This document shows, one piece after another, positions 1 to 8,142 of a stretch of 42,001 bases of DNA (position 1 is the first letter of the stretch; the number at the start of each line of letters is the position of its first letter). The position numbers were made by a program, and so were the translations under genes. Below the pieces are notes generated by a model that was given only the letters and a program-made list of their open reading frames with translations, was not told the origin of the DNA and made no database searches. Source of the stretch: Actinomycetes bacterium (GTDB taxonomy: Bacteria > Actinomycetota > Aquicultoria > CAJVYJ01 > JAUVQD01); contig JAUWRD010000004.1 of NCBI GenBank assembly GCA_030610765.1, positions 1 through 42,001 of the forward strand, in the 5' to 3' direction.

Positions 1-492
1 TTAATAAGCACCATTGAAAACGAAAAACTTACAAAATATAAAAATAAACGCGATTTTGCTACTACTCCGGAGCCGGAAGAAGGGTCCGGGCCGCAAGCCC
101 ATACCTTTGTTGTCCAACGCCACCAGGCCTCTCATCTCCATTTTGATTTCCGCCTGGAAATGGGCGGGACTTTAAAGTCGTGGGCTGTGCCGAAGGGGCC
201 TCCGTCTCAACCGAAGGAAAAAAGGTTGGCGCTGGCTGTTGAGGATCATCCTTTAGCCTATGCGAGCTTCGAGGGGGTCATCCCCGTTGGTCAATATGGA
301 GCCGGGACCGTTGAAATCTGGGATAAAGGGACATATGAAGCAGTTAGACCAGATAATCCGGAAGCGCAACTTGAGTCAGGTAAATTTAGTTTTGTATTGA
401 AAGGCGAGCGACTGAAGGGTCTTTTTGCCTTGGTGAAGACAGCATACAGCTCAAAAAGCTGGCTTCTGATTATGAAAGAACAAGCTCGTTGA
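1..492 (+). CDS. LigD-type 3'-phosphoesterase domain protein (5' partial)
   Basis: The frame is open from base 1 and has no ATG, GTG or TTG before the methionine at 160, so the true start lies upstream of the window; 163 residues are visible. The visible N-terminus (YKNKRDFATTPEP), then HQASHLHFDFRLE, SWAVPKGP, VEDHPLAY and GAGTVEIWDKGTY are hallmarks of the phosphoesterase (PE) domain of bacterial DNA ligase D. The domain trims 3'-phosphate or 3'-ribonucleotide ends before ligation in non-homologous end joining. The His/Asp metal-binding residues of the HxxxHxxFDxR stretch and of VEDHP are present. The protein ends right after the PE fold, so it is either a stand-alone PE protein or the C-terminus of something larger. 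No ligase or Ku gene is in view. Family call is firm; the full architecture is unknown. Confidence 0.85.
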   Translation, partial: LISTIENEKLTKYKNKRDFATTPEPEEGSGPQAHTFVVQRHQASHLHFDFRLEMGGTLKSWAVPKGPPSQPKEKRLALAVEDHPLAYASFEGVIPVGQYGAGTVEIWDKGTYEAVRPDNPEAQLESGKFSFVLKGERLKGLFALVKTAYSSKSWLLIMKEQAR

Positions 493-497
493 TTTCC

Positions 498-674
498 CTA
501 TTCGTAGAGAGGAAAGGGGCCTAAATACACTGAGCTGGGTGCTCCCGAGTCGTCGGAATATTCATTGGTGCGACGAGGAAAGCCGCTGCTTATTTTGATA
601 AATGCCTCGTCACTATTGATATCTCGCAGCATGAGTTTTTTAATTTCCTCAATTTCAAGAGTTACGACCATCAT
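498..674 (-). CDS. small hypothetical protein, 58 aa
   Basis: A short minus-strand frame starts with tandem ATG codons at 674 and is preceded by a good Shine-Dalgarno GGGAGG (683-688), 8 nt from the start. The product is acidic and non-membrane: a helical-looking N-terminus (VTLEIEEIKKLMLRD), then a polar Gly/Pro/Ser-rich tail ending GPFPLYE. I recognise no family. It fills the otherwise empty stretch between the phosphoesterase and the SpoIID gene and is convergent with the former, ending 5 bp after its stop. The ribosome-binding site and compact fit argue that it is real. Conservation in relatives would settle it. Confidence 0.5.
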   Translation of the reverse strand: MMVVTLEIEEIKKLMLRDINSDEAFIKISSGFPRRTNEYSDDSGAPSSVYLGPFPLYE

Positions 675-752
675 CTTAAAAGCCTCCCTTTTACTCTGTC
701 CTTTGTTTTTCTATCGGTCTTTAAAGCCGCGTACTTAAGCGTTTGGAATTGT

Positions 753-780
753 TTGAAATATCAGCTTTTTGTTGTATTTT
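753..780 (+). promoter_or_regulatory. candidate sigma-70/A promoter for the SpoIID-domain gene
   Basis: TTGAAA (753-758), a 16-nt spacer and TATTTT (775-780) lie about 77 bp before the ATG at 858 in an AT-rich stretch. This is a match by eye only. Confidence 0.35.
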
Positions 781-857
781 AGTATTTTCAAACTAAAGTC
801 TGATGATTTTTGGAAAGCGAATTTTATCATAAGTTGGGTTTTTTAGGGGGAAGACCG

Positions 858-2051
858 ATGTTTTGGAAAAAAATAGGTCCTCGTAAATATATTATTCTTA
901 TAAGTGCCTTACTGGCGTTGGTTGTGTTGTCGACGAATTCAACTTTGGCCGCAAATTTAAAGAAAAGTGCCCAAAAGTCATCATTTGGCAGGCTCATCCC
1001 AAAATTAAAAAAGACCACGAAACGTTTTAAGGAAATCGTTGTTAGTCGTCAGCCGAAACGTCGGCCGGCACAAAAACCGGTAATAGCGGTATCCAAATCG
1101 ACATCAGAGATGACTGAAACTGCTCAGGAGTCACAGCCAAAAAACCCGACTGCCACGCTACCATCTGAGGCTACGCGCTTGTCTGTCTCCGCCTCAGGCT
1201 CTTTCAGCGCTGACATTCCCGGGGCTGGTACGGCGACATTTAGTAAGGGCGAGGTCGTGAAAGTTGCCTACTCAAACGGAACCTATTTCTTGGTTCAGGA
1301 TAATCACGCCGCCGCTACCTCGGAGGAGCCAATTAAGTTCACTCCTGGAGCCGGGTCGATTCTAAATTTACCGGACTTCACCGACATGAATTGGAACCAG
1401 ACAACTAATCTAAACGCGTTTCGCGGCAACATTGAAATAGTTTTTTCAAACAAATCAAAGACCCTGTGGGCGGTAAATGAGCTTGGACTAGAAGATTACC
1501 AGCGCGGCATAGCCGAGGCCTCGCATGATTCACCAGAAGAGCACCTGAAAGTTATGGCTATTGTCTCCCGCAGCTACGCCGTACACCATCTGGCCAATGG
1601 CGGCAGGCACGCTGGTGAGCCGTTTCATCTCAAGAATAGCCGGAACGGTAACGGCGATGACCAAGTTTACCGCGGGTATACGGCCGAAACTCGGCTGCCG
1701 CGAATCGCTAAGGCGGCGGGTGATACTCAGGGCACGGTCGTAACATACCAGGACAAACCAGTAATCACGCCTTATAGCACTCGAGCCAGCGGCCAAACTA
1801 GAACCCCGGCTGAGGCCGGCTGGAGCTATGAATGGCCATGGGTCAAATCTGTTCCGGATCCCGACACCGCCGGGATGGAACGATTAGGACATGGGGTTGG
1901 CTTGAGCGGGCATGGTTCTAAAAAGCGGGCTGAAAGGGGCGATTCCGCCGCCACGATCCTCGGGTACTATTTTCCGGGAACCGTCCTTGGTCAGGTTGAT
2001 ACATCAGGACAGACCGTTAGAGTTTCAATCTACGGACAATCTATAAAGTAG
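858..2051 (+). CDS. secreted SpoIID/LytB-domain protein (putative peptidoglycan lytic/amidase-enhancer type)
   Basis: The ATG at 858 is chosen because AGGGGGA (845-851) sits 6 nt upstream; a longer frame from a TTG at 810 lacks such a site. The 397-aa product has a signal peptide (lysines, then hydrophobic residues about 11-25, likely cleaved near Ala31/32), a basic Ser/Thr/Pro-rich linker to about residue 120, and a C-terminal SpoIID/LytB domain. Diagnostic stretches are LEDYQRGIAEASHD, where the family's catalytic-type Glu is kept, then SRSYAVHH, the QVYRGY region, and the C-terminal GHGVGLSGHG...ILGYYFPGT. SpoIID is a lytic transglycosylase acting on glycan strands denuded of stem peptides, and LytB enhances an amidase. 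In this non-Firmicute-like setting a general wall-remodelling role is more likely than sporulation; no other spo genes are nearby. Confidence 0.85.
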   Translation: MFWKKIGPRKYIILISALLALVVLSTNSTLAANLKKSAQKSSFGRLIPKLKKTTKRFKEIVVSRQPKRRPAQKPVIAVSKSTSEMTETAQESQPKNPTATLPSEATRLSVSASGSFSADIPGAGTATFSKGEVVKVAYSNGTYFLVQDNHAAATSEEPIKFTPGAGSILNLPDFTDMNWNQTTNLNAFRGNIEIVFSNKSKTLWAVNELGLEDYQRGIAEASHDSPEEHLKVMAIVSRSYAVHHLANGGRHAGEPFHLKNSRNGNGDDQVYRGYTAETRLPRIAKAAGDTQGTVVTYQDKPVITPYSTRASGQTRTPAEAGWSYEWPWVKSVPDPDTAGMERLGHGVGLSGHGSKKRAERGDSAATILGYYFPGTVLGQVDTSGQTVRVSIYGQSIK

Positions 2052-2074
2052 TTTTAGGCCGTGCAGACGAACTT

Positions 2075-2103
2075 TTAGGTCGCGTTTCTTGTGCTAGTAT
2101 TAT
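2075..2103 (+). promoter_or_regulatory. weak candidate promoter for polA
   Basis: TATTAT (2098-2103) is a good -10, but the -35 at 17 nt (TTAGGT, 2075-2080) is poor. The predicted transcript start, about 2110, would leave only some 8 nt before the TTG start. Confidence 0.25.
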
Positions 2104-2117
2104 TTTGGTGAAGATCC

Positions 2118-4745
2118 TTGAGTCGTAAACTAATCTTAATTGACGGCAATAGCCTGGTTTATCGGGCTTTTTACGCTTTGCCCACAACGCTGGCCTTATC
2201 AAGCGGTGAGGTGACAAACGCCGTATACGGTTTCACCGCTATGTTGATTCGCCTACTCATTGACGAAGAACCCGATGTTGTTTCCGTAGCTTTCGATAGT
2301 CGCGGGCCGACTTTTAGACATCTCCAATATAAAGAATATAAGGCACACAGGAAGCCGGCCCCTGATGAGTTGCACGCACAGTTTCCGTTGGTCAAAGAGG
2401 TGCTAGGCGCCTTGGCGATTCCAATTTTTGAACTCAAGGGCTATGAGGGTGACGATATACTGGCAACTTTGGCGGCGTCGGGAGTGGCCGCGGGAGATGA
2501 CGTGATTGTGGTCACTGGTGATCGAGACGCATTTCAAATGATTTCCGACGACAATGTGCGCATCATGACAACCAGAAAAGGAATTACCGACATTGTTATC
2601 TACGATCGCGAAAAAGTTATTGAGCGATACGGTGTAACCCCTGAGCAAATACCCGACTTCCTGGCCCTTAAGGGTGATCCTTCCGATAACATCCCCGGGG
2701 TGCCCGGCATCGGAGATAAAACAGCGGCCAAGCTGATTCAAGAATATGGGACGATAGAGGCTATTTACGAGCAGGTTGAAGATATAAGTCGAGACAAGCT
2801 TCGTGAATCTTTGGTGGCCAACAAAGAAGACGCTGAGATAAGCAAGAAGTTGGCGATCTTAGATACCAAAGTTCCGCTTGACGGTGATTTAAAAGACGCG
2901 CGCGTAGGTGAGTGGGATATTGCGAATGTTCGGAAAGTCTTTTTAAAGTTGGAATTTCGCACACTTCTGGATCGTTTCGAAACTAACTTGGCTTCCGGAT
3001 CAAAAGATATCCAACCGCTGACAGTAAAAATAATTGATTTGCCTGCTGATCGTTTAGCGAGCTGGCTGAAAGAGCATAGCGGCACGAAGGAAATCGGCGT
3101 TGAGACAGTAGATGACGCGGCTGGACAAACGGTTGGTTTAGCCATCGGGGTTATTAGCAAAGATGGCCCAAAGGCAATCACCCTTAAAACCTCTGAGTTG
3201 AGTGAGTCGCAACGATCGGAGTTACGGCTTTGGCTTCGGGAGAAGGATAGAGTTAAGTCTGTCCACAATTTAAAGAGTAAATTCAGCTCGGCACTAACCC
3301 TGGGACTGCCGTTTGAGGGAGCTTTATTTGATCCGTTTTTAGCCGCGCATCTGGTTGAGCCAACAGGCGCGGGATACGAACTTGAAGAGCTAGTCACCCT
3401 CTATCTGGAAGAACAAATACCGGAAGATAGCAGTCTGGCGCAGATGGCCGCGGTCAAAGCGGCTGCTAGTTTGTTAATAATGAAGCCTCTTAAAGCGGCT
3501 TTAAAAGCAGGTGAGCTTGTCGATGTTTTCAATAAGATCGAGCTGCCACTCTCGAAAGTTTTAGCGCGGATGGAAGCTTGCGGTGTCGGTCTCGACAGGC
3601 AAGTTTTGTCGCAGCTCTCAAAAGAGATGAAGCAGAACCTCGACAAAGCCGCGGCCCAAATATATGAACTTGCGGGCGCTGAATTCAATATTAAGTCCCC
3701 TCGCCAAGTTTCGGACGTTCTCTTTGAAAAGCTTGGCTTGACTCCGGGTCGCAAGACAAAAACAAAAGCCGGATACTCAACAGACGCGGCGACTTTGGCT
3801 AAACTGGCTAGCGAGCACGCAATTGTGCCGTTGATAACTGAATACCGGGAAAACGCAAAGCTAAAATCAACCTATGTTGACGCTCTTCCTAAACTATTAG
3901 ATCAAAAGACTGGTCGTTTACACACTTCCTTTAATCAGACCGTAACAGCGACAGGGCGTTTAAGTAGCAGCAATCCCAATCTCCAAAACATTCCGGTCAG
4001 AAGCAAACTAGGGCGAAAGATCAGGAAAGCGTTTATTCCAACGCATAAGGATGAAAAATTGCTGGCGATTGATTATTCGCAAATAGAGCTCAGGCTCCTC
4101 GCTCACTTCAGCAATGACAAAACCCTGAAGCAAGCTTTTAAAGAGAATAAAGATATTCATACGGCTACAGCTGCCGAAGTCTTTGGTCTTTCACTAGAAG
4201 ATGTGACGCAGGAGCGGCGGCGCCACGCCAAGGCAATTAATTTTGGCATTATCTATGGTATCAGCGCGTTTGGACTCGCTGAGCAGACAGGGATTTCGCC
4301 GGAGGAAGCAAAAAAATATATCGAAGAATATCTTGGCCGCTATCCAGGAGTACGTCGGTACCTGGAAGAAACGGTCAAGGAGGCCTACCAGCGGGGATAT
4401 GTGACGACCATCTCCGGGCGAAAACGATATATTAGAGAGCTCAAAAGCGCCAATTTTAACCAGCGTTCATTTGGAGAACGAGTGGCGACAAACGCACCCC
4501 TTCAAGGTAGCGCCGCTGACATAATTAAGTTGGCCATGATAAATATAGACGCATTTCTAGCTGAATCCGGATTGCAGACCCGAATGATTTTGCAAGTCCA
4601 TGATGAGCTTGTTTTTGAGGTTCCCCCAATGGAGGAAAGCATCGTTACGCCAAGAATTGTCGAGTTTATGGAAGATGCTTATAAGCTAAGTGTTCCGCTC
4701 GAAGTTAAAGTGTGTTTTGGAAGAAACTGGGACGAAGCCAAGTAA
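2118..4745 (+). CDS. polA: DNA polymerase I
   Basis: An 875-aa family A polymerase starting at TTG 2118, with MSRKLILIDGNSLVYRAFYAL matching the usual N-terminus. Residues about 1-290 are the 5'-3' (FEN-type) exonuclease with GYEGDD and GDPSDNIPGVPGIG. Residues about 300-470 are a 3'-5' exonuclease-like fold whose first motif reads IGVETVD rather than FDTET, so the metal-binding Asp is lost and proofreading is probably absent, as in Taq and Bacillus Pol I. The C-terminal polymerase has motif A (AIDYSQIELRLLAHFS), the O-helix (RRHAKAINFGIIYG) and motif C (QVHDELVFE). The enzyme removes primers and fills gaps in replication and repair. It is convergent with rplT, with 9 bp between stops. Confidence 0.97.
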   Translation: MSRKLILIDGNSLVYRAFYALPTTLALSSGEVTNAVYGFTAMLIRLLIDEEPDVVSVAFDSRGPTFRHLQYKEYKAHRKPAPDELHAQFPLVKEVLGALAIPIFELKGYEGDDILATLAASGVAAGDDVIVVTGDRDAFQMISDDNVRIMTTRKGITDIVIYDREKVIERYGVTPEQIPDFLALKGDPSDNIPGVPGIGDKTAAKLIQEYGTIEAIYEQVEDISRDKLRESLVANKEDAEISKKLAILDTKVPLDGDLKDARVGEWDIANVRKVFLKLEFRTLLDRFETNLASGSKDIQPLTVKIIDLPADRLASWLKEHSGTKEIGVETVDDAAGQTVGLAIGVISKDGPKAITLKTSELSESQRSELRLWLREKDRVKSVHNLKSKFSSALTLGLPFEGALFDPFLAAHLVEPTGAGYELEELVTLYLEEQIPEDSSLAQMAAVKAAASLLIMKPLKAALKAGELVDVFNKIELPLSKVLARMEACGVGLDRQVLSQLSKEMKQNLDKAAAQIYELAGAEFNIKSPRQVSDVLFEKLGLTPGRKTKTKAGYSTDAATLAKLASEHAIVPLITEYRENAKLKSTYVDALPKLLDQKTGRLHTSFNQTVTATGRLSSSNPNLQNIPVRSKLGRKIRKAFIPTHKDEKLLAIDYSQIELRLLAHFSNDKTLKQAFKENKDIHTATAAEVFGLSLEDVTQERRRHAKAINFGIIYGISAFGLAEQTGISPEEAKKYIEEYLGRYPGVRRYLEETVKEAYQRGYVTTISGRKRYIRELKSANFNQRSFGERVATNAPLQGSAADIIKLAMINIDAFLAESGLQTRMILQVHDELVFEVPPMEESIVTPRIVEFMEDAYKLSVPLEVKVCFGRNWDEAK

Positions 4746-4754
4746 AATATTTAG

Positions 4755-5126
4755 TTATTTCGACTCGACCGGCGTTGCCTTCGTTTTTACCAACTCTACT
4801 AAATTACCAAAACCCTGCTCGTCGTGGACGGCCATATCTGCCAGCACTTTGCGATCAATCTCAATATCGGCGCCCTTGAGGCCGTTCATAAACCGGCTGT
4901 AGGAGAGGCCATTTTTTCTGGCGGCGGCGTTAATACGGATAATCCATAATTTTCTAAAATCCCGCCTCCGCTGACGGCGATCTCGATAGGCATATGAAAG
5001 TGACGTTAAAACTTGTTCATTAGCCCGCTTGAAAACTCGGCTCTTGGCACCGCGGTAGCCTTTAGCAAGCTCTAAAATTTTCTTATGTTTTTTCTTATTT
5101 ATAGTGCCGCGTTTGATCCTAGGCAT
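4755..5126 (-). CDS. rplT: 50S ribosomal protein L20
   Basis: The 123-aa basic protein begins [18 protein letters not shown] and continues [16 protein letters not shown] and [21 protein letters not shown], the standard L20 pattern at the usual length plus a few C-terminal residues. L20 binds 23S rRNA early in 50S assembly and in several bacteria represses its own operon through a leader RNA. It is the last gene of thrS-infC-rpmI-rplT on the minus strand; GGGAGT precedes the ATG. The pheST pair that often follows is absent, because polA converges on it. Confidence 0.97.
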   Translation of the reverse strand: MPRIKRGTINKKKHKKILELAKGYRGAKSRVFKRANEQVLTSLSYAYRDRRQRRRDFRKLWIIRINAAARKNGLSYSRFMNGLKGADIEIDRKVLADMAVHDEQGFGNLVELVKTKATPVESK

Positions 5127-5140
5127 TTTTTACTCCCGAC

Positions 5141-5338
5141 TTAACTACCGCCGAGTAGACGGTTGACGACTTTTTTATTTGCTTCACTTACAAGTGTTGA
5201 TTTGCCGAGCTTTCTTTTTCTCTTCGCTGATTTTTTCTCCAGGATATGGCTATGAAAAGCTTTTCCTCTGACAATTTTACCGGTACCGGTTCGTCTAAAT
5301 CTTTTCGCGGCTCCCCGGTGCGTTTTCATTTTCGGCAT
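5141..5338 (-). CDS. rpmI: 50S ribosomal protein L35
   Basis: A 65-aa protein beginning [21 protein letters not shown], the characteristic L35 N-terminus, with a very basic middle. AAGGAG lies just before the ATG and overlaps the infC stop codon, so translation is probably coupled to infC. rplT follows 14 bp downstream. Standard infC-rpmI-rplT order. Confidence 0.97.
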   Translation of the reverse strand: MPKMKTHRGAAKRFRRTGTGKIVRGKAFHSHILEKKSAKRKRKLGKSTLVSEANKKVVNRLLGGS

Positions 5339-5340
5339 TA

Positions 5341-5883
5341 TTACTCCTTCTTTATGGCCGCGAGAACTGACGGAAGCGGCCCGAGCACCATAATCATATT
5401 TCTACCGTCAATCTTTGGTTTGGATTCAACCGTCGCCAGGTCTTCACAATCATTAGCCAGTCTTTCCAATATTCCCCGACCAATTTCAGCGTGCGTTGTC
5501 TCCCGTCCTCGAAACATGATCGTAATTTTTACCTTCGACCCGGCCCCTAAGAACCGTCTGACATGTTTCTTTTTAGTTTCAAAATCATGTCCCTCGATCT
5601 TTGGTCGAAACTTCATTTCTTTAATAGTTACTTGTGATTGGTGCTTTTTGGCTCTTTTATTTTTCTGCGTTTGCTCATATTTATATTTGCCGTAGTCCAT
5701 AATTCGACAGACAGGCGGTTCAGCCTGCGGCGCAACCTCGACCAGGTCTAAGACTAGGTCATCGGCAATGGTTTGCGCTTCGGAAAGCGTTTTTATCCCC
5801 AATTGTTCGCCGGTTGCTGATATGAGCCGTACCTTTGGCGTTCGGATGTTTTTATTCACACGAACACGCAAATTTTGTACCAA
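5341..5883 (-). CDS. infC: translation initiation factor IF-3
   Basis: IF-3 binds the 30S subunit, prevents premature subunit joining and proofreads the start codon-tRNA match. The N-domain ([21 protein letters not shown]), the linker ([18 protein letters not shown]) and the C-domain ([24 protein letters not shown]) are all typical. The frame extends to a TTG at 5895, but the strong GGAGGTGG (5886-5893) overlaps that codon and sits correctly for the next in-frame TTG at 5883, which I take as the start (180 aa). There is no ATG start. Rare start codons are a known feature of infC autoregulation in enterobacteria; the same logic here is inference. Confidence 0.95.
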   Translation of the reverse strand: MVQNLRVRVNKNIRTPKVRLISATGEQLGIKTLSEAQTIADDLVLDLVEVAPQAEPPVCRIMDYGKYKYEQTQKNKRAKKHQSQVTIKEMKFRPKIEGHDFETKKKHVRRFLGAGSKVKITIMFRGRETTHAEIGRGILERLANDCEDLATVESKPKIDGRNMIMVLGPLPSVLAAIKKE

Positions 5884-5933
5884 AACCACCTCCAAGTAGA
5901 ACTATCTTATGAACTGTCTTTGTGTTCTTTCCC

Positions 5934-5961
5934 AATAAAAAAGGGCGGCAAAATAGCCGCC
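5934..5961 (-). terminator. Rho-independent terminator or attenuator upstream of infC
   Basis: Read on the minus strand, GGCGGC (5961-5956), a 6-nt TATTTT loop and GCCGCC (5949-5944) are followed by CTTTTTTATT. It lies between thrS and infC, about 50 nt before the infC start and about 75 nt after a possible promoter. It may simply end thrS transcripts. Its place in the infC leader also fits an L20-controlled attenuator of the kind described in Bacillus, but I could not recognise an L20-binding mimic. Confidence 0.7.
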
Positions 5962-6035
5962 TACTAAACCTTTCAGCTGCTCTTTACTGCGCCCAAAGGT
6001 GAGAAGTTTGACGTCCCCTACTTTAACCTGCTATG

Positions 6036-6064
6036 AGTATATCAAAATCAAGAAAGCGATTCCA
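6036..6064 (-). promoter_or_regulatory. weak candidate promoter for infC-rpmI-rplT
   Basis: The -10 TATACT (6041-6036, minus strand) is good; the -35 at 17 nt (TGGAAT) is poor. If used, the terminator at 5934-5961 would lie within the leader. Confidence 0.3.
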
Positions 6065-6097
6065 CTATTTCTAAAAAGTATCTCAAGAGCCGGGCTG

Positions 6098-8041
6098 TTA
6101 TTTCCAATCACTCTGAAGTTTTTTTGATTCCAGCTCTTCTTTAAGGTGCTCAACAATAACATCTAACTCTTTGTCTCCGAGGTCGGTTCCATCTCTTAAT
6201 CTAACCGCCGCCGTGCCGGTCTCGGCTTCTCTGTCACCAACAACCAGCATGTAGGGAATTTTTTGGACTTGATTATCTCTAATTTTGCGATTCATAGACT
6301 CAGAACGGCTGTCGATAAAAACCTTTAGTCCAGCCTTGGTCAAACGAGTTTTAACTTGTTTGGCATAATCAAAATGCCTGTCGGCAATCGGGATTATCGC
6401 TATTTGTGACGGTGCCAGCCATAATGGAAAAGCCCCAGCGTAGTGCTCAATTAAGCAGCCCACAAATCTTTCTAACGATCCCAGAAGGGCCCGGTGGATC
6501 ATAATCGGTTGATGGTCTTTGTTGTCTTCGCCCTTGTATGTAATTTCGAATCTCTCGGGCAGATTAAAATCAACTTGAATAGTGGTGCATTGCCACGAGC
6601 GCCCAAGAGCGTCTTTTATTTTTATATCAATTTTTGGCCCGTAAAAGACACCTTCACCGGGGTCAATTTGATAGTCAAGCGCACATTCTGTTAGAGCTTT
6701 TTCCAAAGCTTCGGTCGCCAAGCTCCAATGTTCGGGAGTACCGACGAATTTTTTTGGTTGCGTCGATACGTAGATATCGAATTCCGAGAACCCGAATGCC
6801 GGCAGCATTTTTTGGACCATTTTGATAACGTCTTTGATTTCATCAAGAAGTTGCTCGGGTCGGCAGAAGATATGAGCGTCATCTTGTGTGAATCCTCTTA
6901 CTCTGAGCAAACCATGCAGAACGCCGGAGCGCTCGTATCGGTAGACGGTACCCAGCTCGGCCCAGCGTATTGGCAAATCTCGATAGCTGCGTGGGCGGGA
7001 TCTATATATTTGCATGTGCATGGGACAGTTCATCGGCTTGACGATATATTGTTGGGTGTCTACTTCCATCGGGGAATACATGTTTTCCCGGTAAAAATCC
7101 CAATGACCGCTAGTCTTCCAAAGATCCGTTTTAGCAATATGAGGTGTCAGTACTAGATCATAACCGTTGGCGAGGTGCTCTGAGCGCCAATAATCTTCGA
7201 TGGTTTGTCGCAAGCGCGCTCCTTTAGGATGCCAAAGCGGCAGGCCCGCGCCTAGAGCATCGTCAATGTGAAAGAGATCTAATTGCTGTCCCAAGACTCG
7301 GTGATCACGGCGGGAGGCTTCTTCAAGTCGGTGAAGATAGTCCTTCAGATCGGCTTTTTTCGCGAAGGCCGTGCCGTAAATTCGCTGAAGCATTGGCCGA
7401 TTTTCATCACCCCTCCAGTAAGCGCCGGCCACTTTTAGTAGCTTAAAGTTTTTTATTCGATTTACAGAAGGCACATGTGGTCCCCGGCAGAGGTCACGAA
7501 AGCCGTCTAAATCATATGTGCTGATAGAGTCGGTTTCAACGTCCTCGATCAGTTCTGCTTTGTATGGTTGATCAGCATCTTTAAAAAGTTTGAGCGCGTC
7601 AGAGCGAGATAATTCGGCCCGCGAGAGCTTCGGCCCGCGGGAGGCGATCTCAGACATCTTGGCCTCAATTTTCGGTAAGTCATCGGCGCTTAAGCTGAGT
7701 GGTAAATCAAAATCATAGTAAAAACCCTCTTCTATGGATGGGCCAATGCCAAACTTCGCATCGGGAAAGAGTTCGTTAACAGCTCGAGCCATTAGATGGG
7801 CTGCGCTATGGCGAATAATATCCAAGCCCTCGCTACTGTTCTCGGTAATTATTTCGATCTTATCGCCGTCGCCAACAGCGGCTGACAAATCTACCGGGAT
7901 ACCGTTTAATCTGCCGGCTATGGCCGCTTTTGCCAAGCCAGGCCCGATTATCTGCGCCACATCGGCGACCGTGCTTTTTGCGGGCGCGGTTAACCCGGTG
8001 CCGTCAGGTAATTTTACTGATATTTCTTTTTCTTCACCCAT
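6098..8041 (-). CDS. thrS: threonyl-tRNA synthetase
   Basis: A 647-aa class II aminoacyl-tRNA synthetase. Residues about 1-65 are a TGS domain (VKLPDGTG...). The editing domain has HSAAHLMARAV and DLCRGPHVPS, supplying the HxxxH and CxxxH zinc/editing signature. The catalytic core has motif 2 (RYERSGVLHGLLRVRGFTQDDAHIF) and motif 3 (IHRALLGSLERF). The C-terminal anticodon-binding domain includes AIIPIADRHFDYA and IPYMLVVGDRE. It charges tRNA-Thr and edits mischarged Ser. No Shine-Dalgarno precedes the ATG, and a promoter -10 lies only 11 nt before it, so the transcript may be almost leaderless; this also rules out a T-box. infC follows downstream. Confidence 0.97.
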   Translation of the reverse strand: MGEEKEISVKLPDGTGLTAPAKSTVADVAQIIGPGLAKAAIAGRLNGIPVDLSAAVGDGDKIEIITENSSEGLDIIRHSAAHLMARAVNELFPDAKFGIGPSIEEGFYYDFDLPLSLSADDLPKIEAKMSEIASRGPKLSRAELSRSDALKLFKDADQPYKAELIEDVETDSISTYDLDGFRDLCRGPHVPSVNRIKNFKLLKVAGAYWRGDENRPMLQRIYGTAFAKKADLKDYLHRLEEASRRDHRVLGQQLDLFHIDDALGAGLPLWHPKGARLRQTIEDYWRSEHLANGYDLVLTPHIAKTDLWKTSGHWDFYRENMYSPMEVDTQQYIVKPMNCPMHMQIYRSRPRSYRDLPIRWAELGTVYRYERSGVLHGLLRVRGFTQDDAHIFCRPEQLLDEIKDVIKMVQKMLPAFGFSEFDIYVSTQPKKFVGTPEHWSLATEALEKALTECALDYQIDPGEGVFYGPKIDIKIKDALGRSWQCTTIQVDFNLPERFEITYKGEDNKDHQPIMIHRALLGSLERFVGCLIEHYAGAFPLWLAPSQIAIIPIADRHFDYAKQVKTRLTKAGLKVFIDSRSESMNRKIRDNQVQKIPYMLVVGDREAETGTAAVRLRDGTDLGDKELDVIVEHLKEELESKKLQSDWK

Positions 8042-8052
8042 AGTCGGGTCTG

Positions 8053-8082
8053 ATTATATAGGCTGGGTATTACCCTTAGCAA
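8053..8082 (-). promoter_or_regulatory. thrS promoter, nearly leaderless
   Basis: On the minus strand, TTGCTA (8082-8077), an 18-nt spacer and a perfect TATAAT (8058-8053) end 11 nt before the thrS ATG. A normal start 6-8 nt past the -10 would give a leader of only 3-5 nt, matching the missing Shine-Dalgarno. Confidence 0.55.
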
Positions 8083-8142
8083 ATTGCCTTGATGCGAGGC
8101 TTAAGTCAACATTTTTTAGATCAGGGGGCTTAGTTCGTGCTT

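Noticed and set aside
858-2051. Evidence of sporulation from the SpoIID domain
   Set aside because: SpoIID/LytB domains are widespread in non-sporulating bacteria and no other spo genes are present; the SpoIIE-like phosphatase is likewise a general partner-switching type.
2765-3397. 210-aa minus-strand frame opposite polA
   Set aside because: Antisense shadow; polA is continuous and fully conserved across it.
8042-8142. T-box riboswitch ahead of thrS
   Set aside because: The 101-bp gap is too short for a T-box, has no terminator hairpin, and the promoter lies directly before the ATG.
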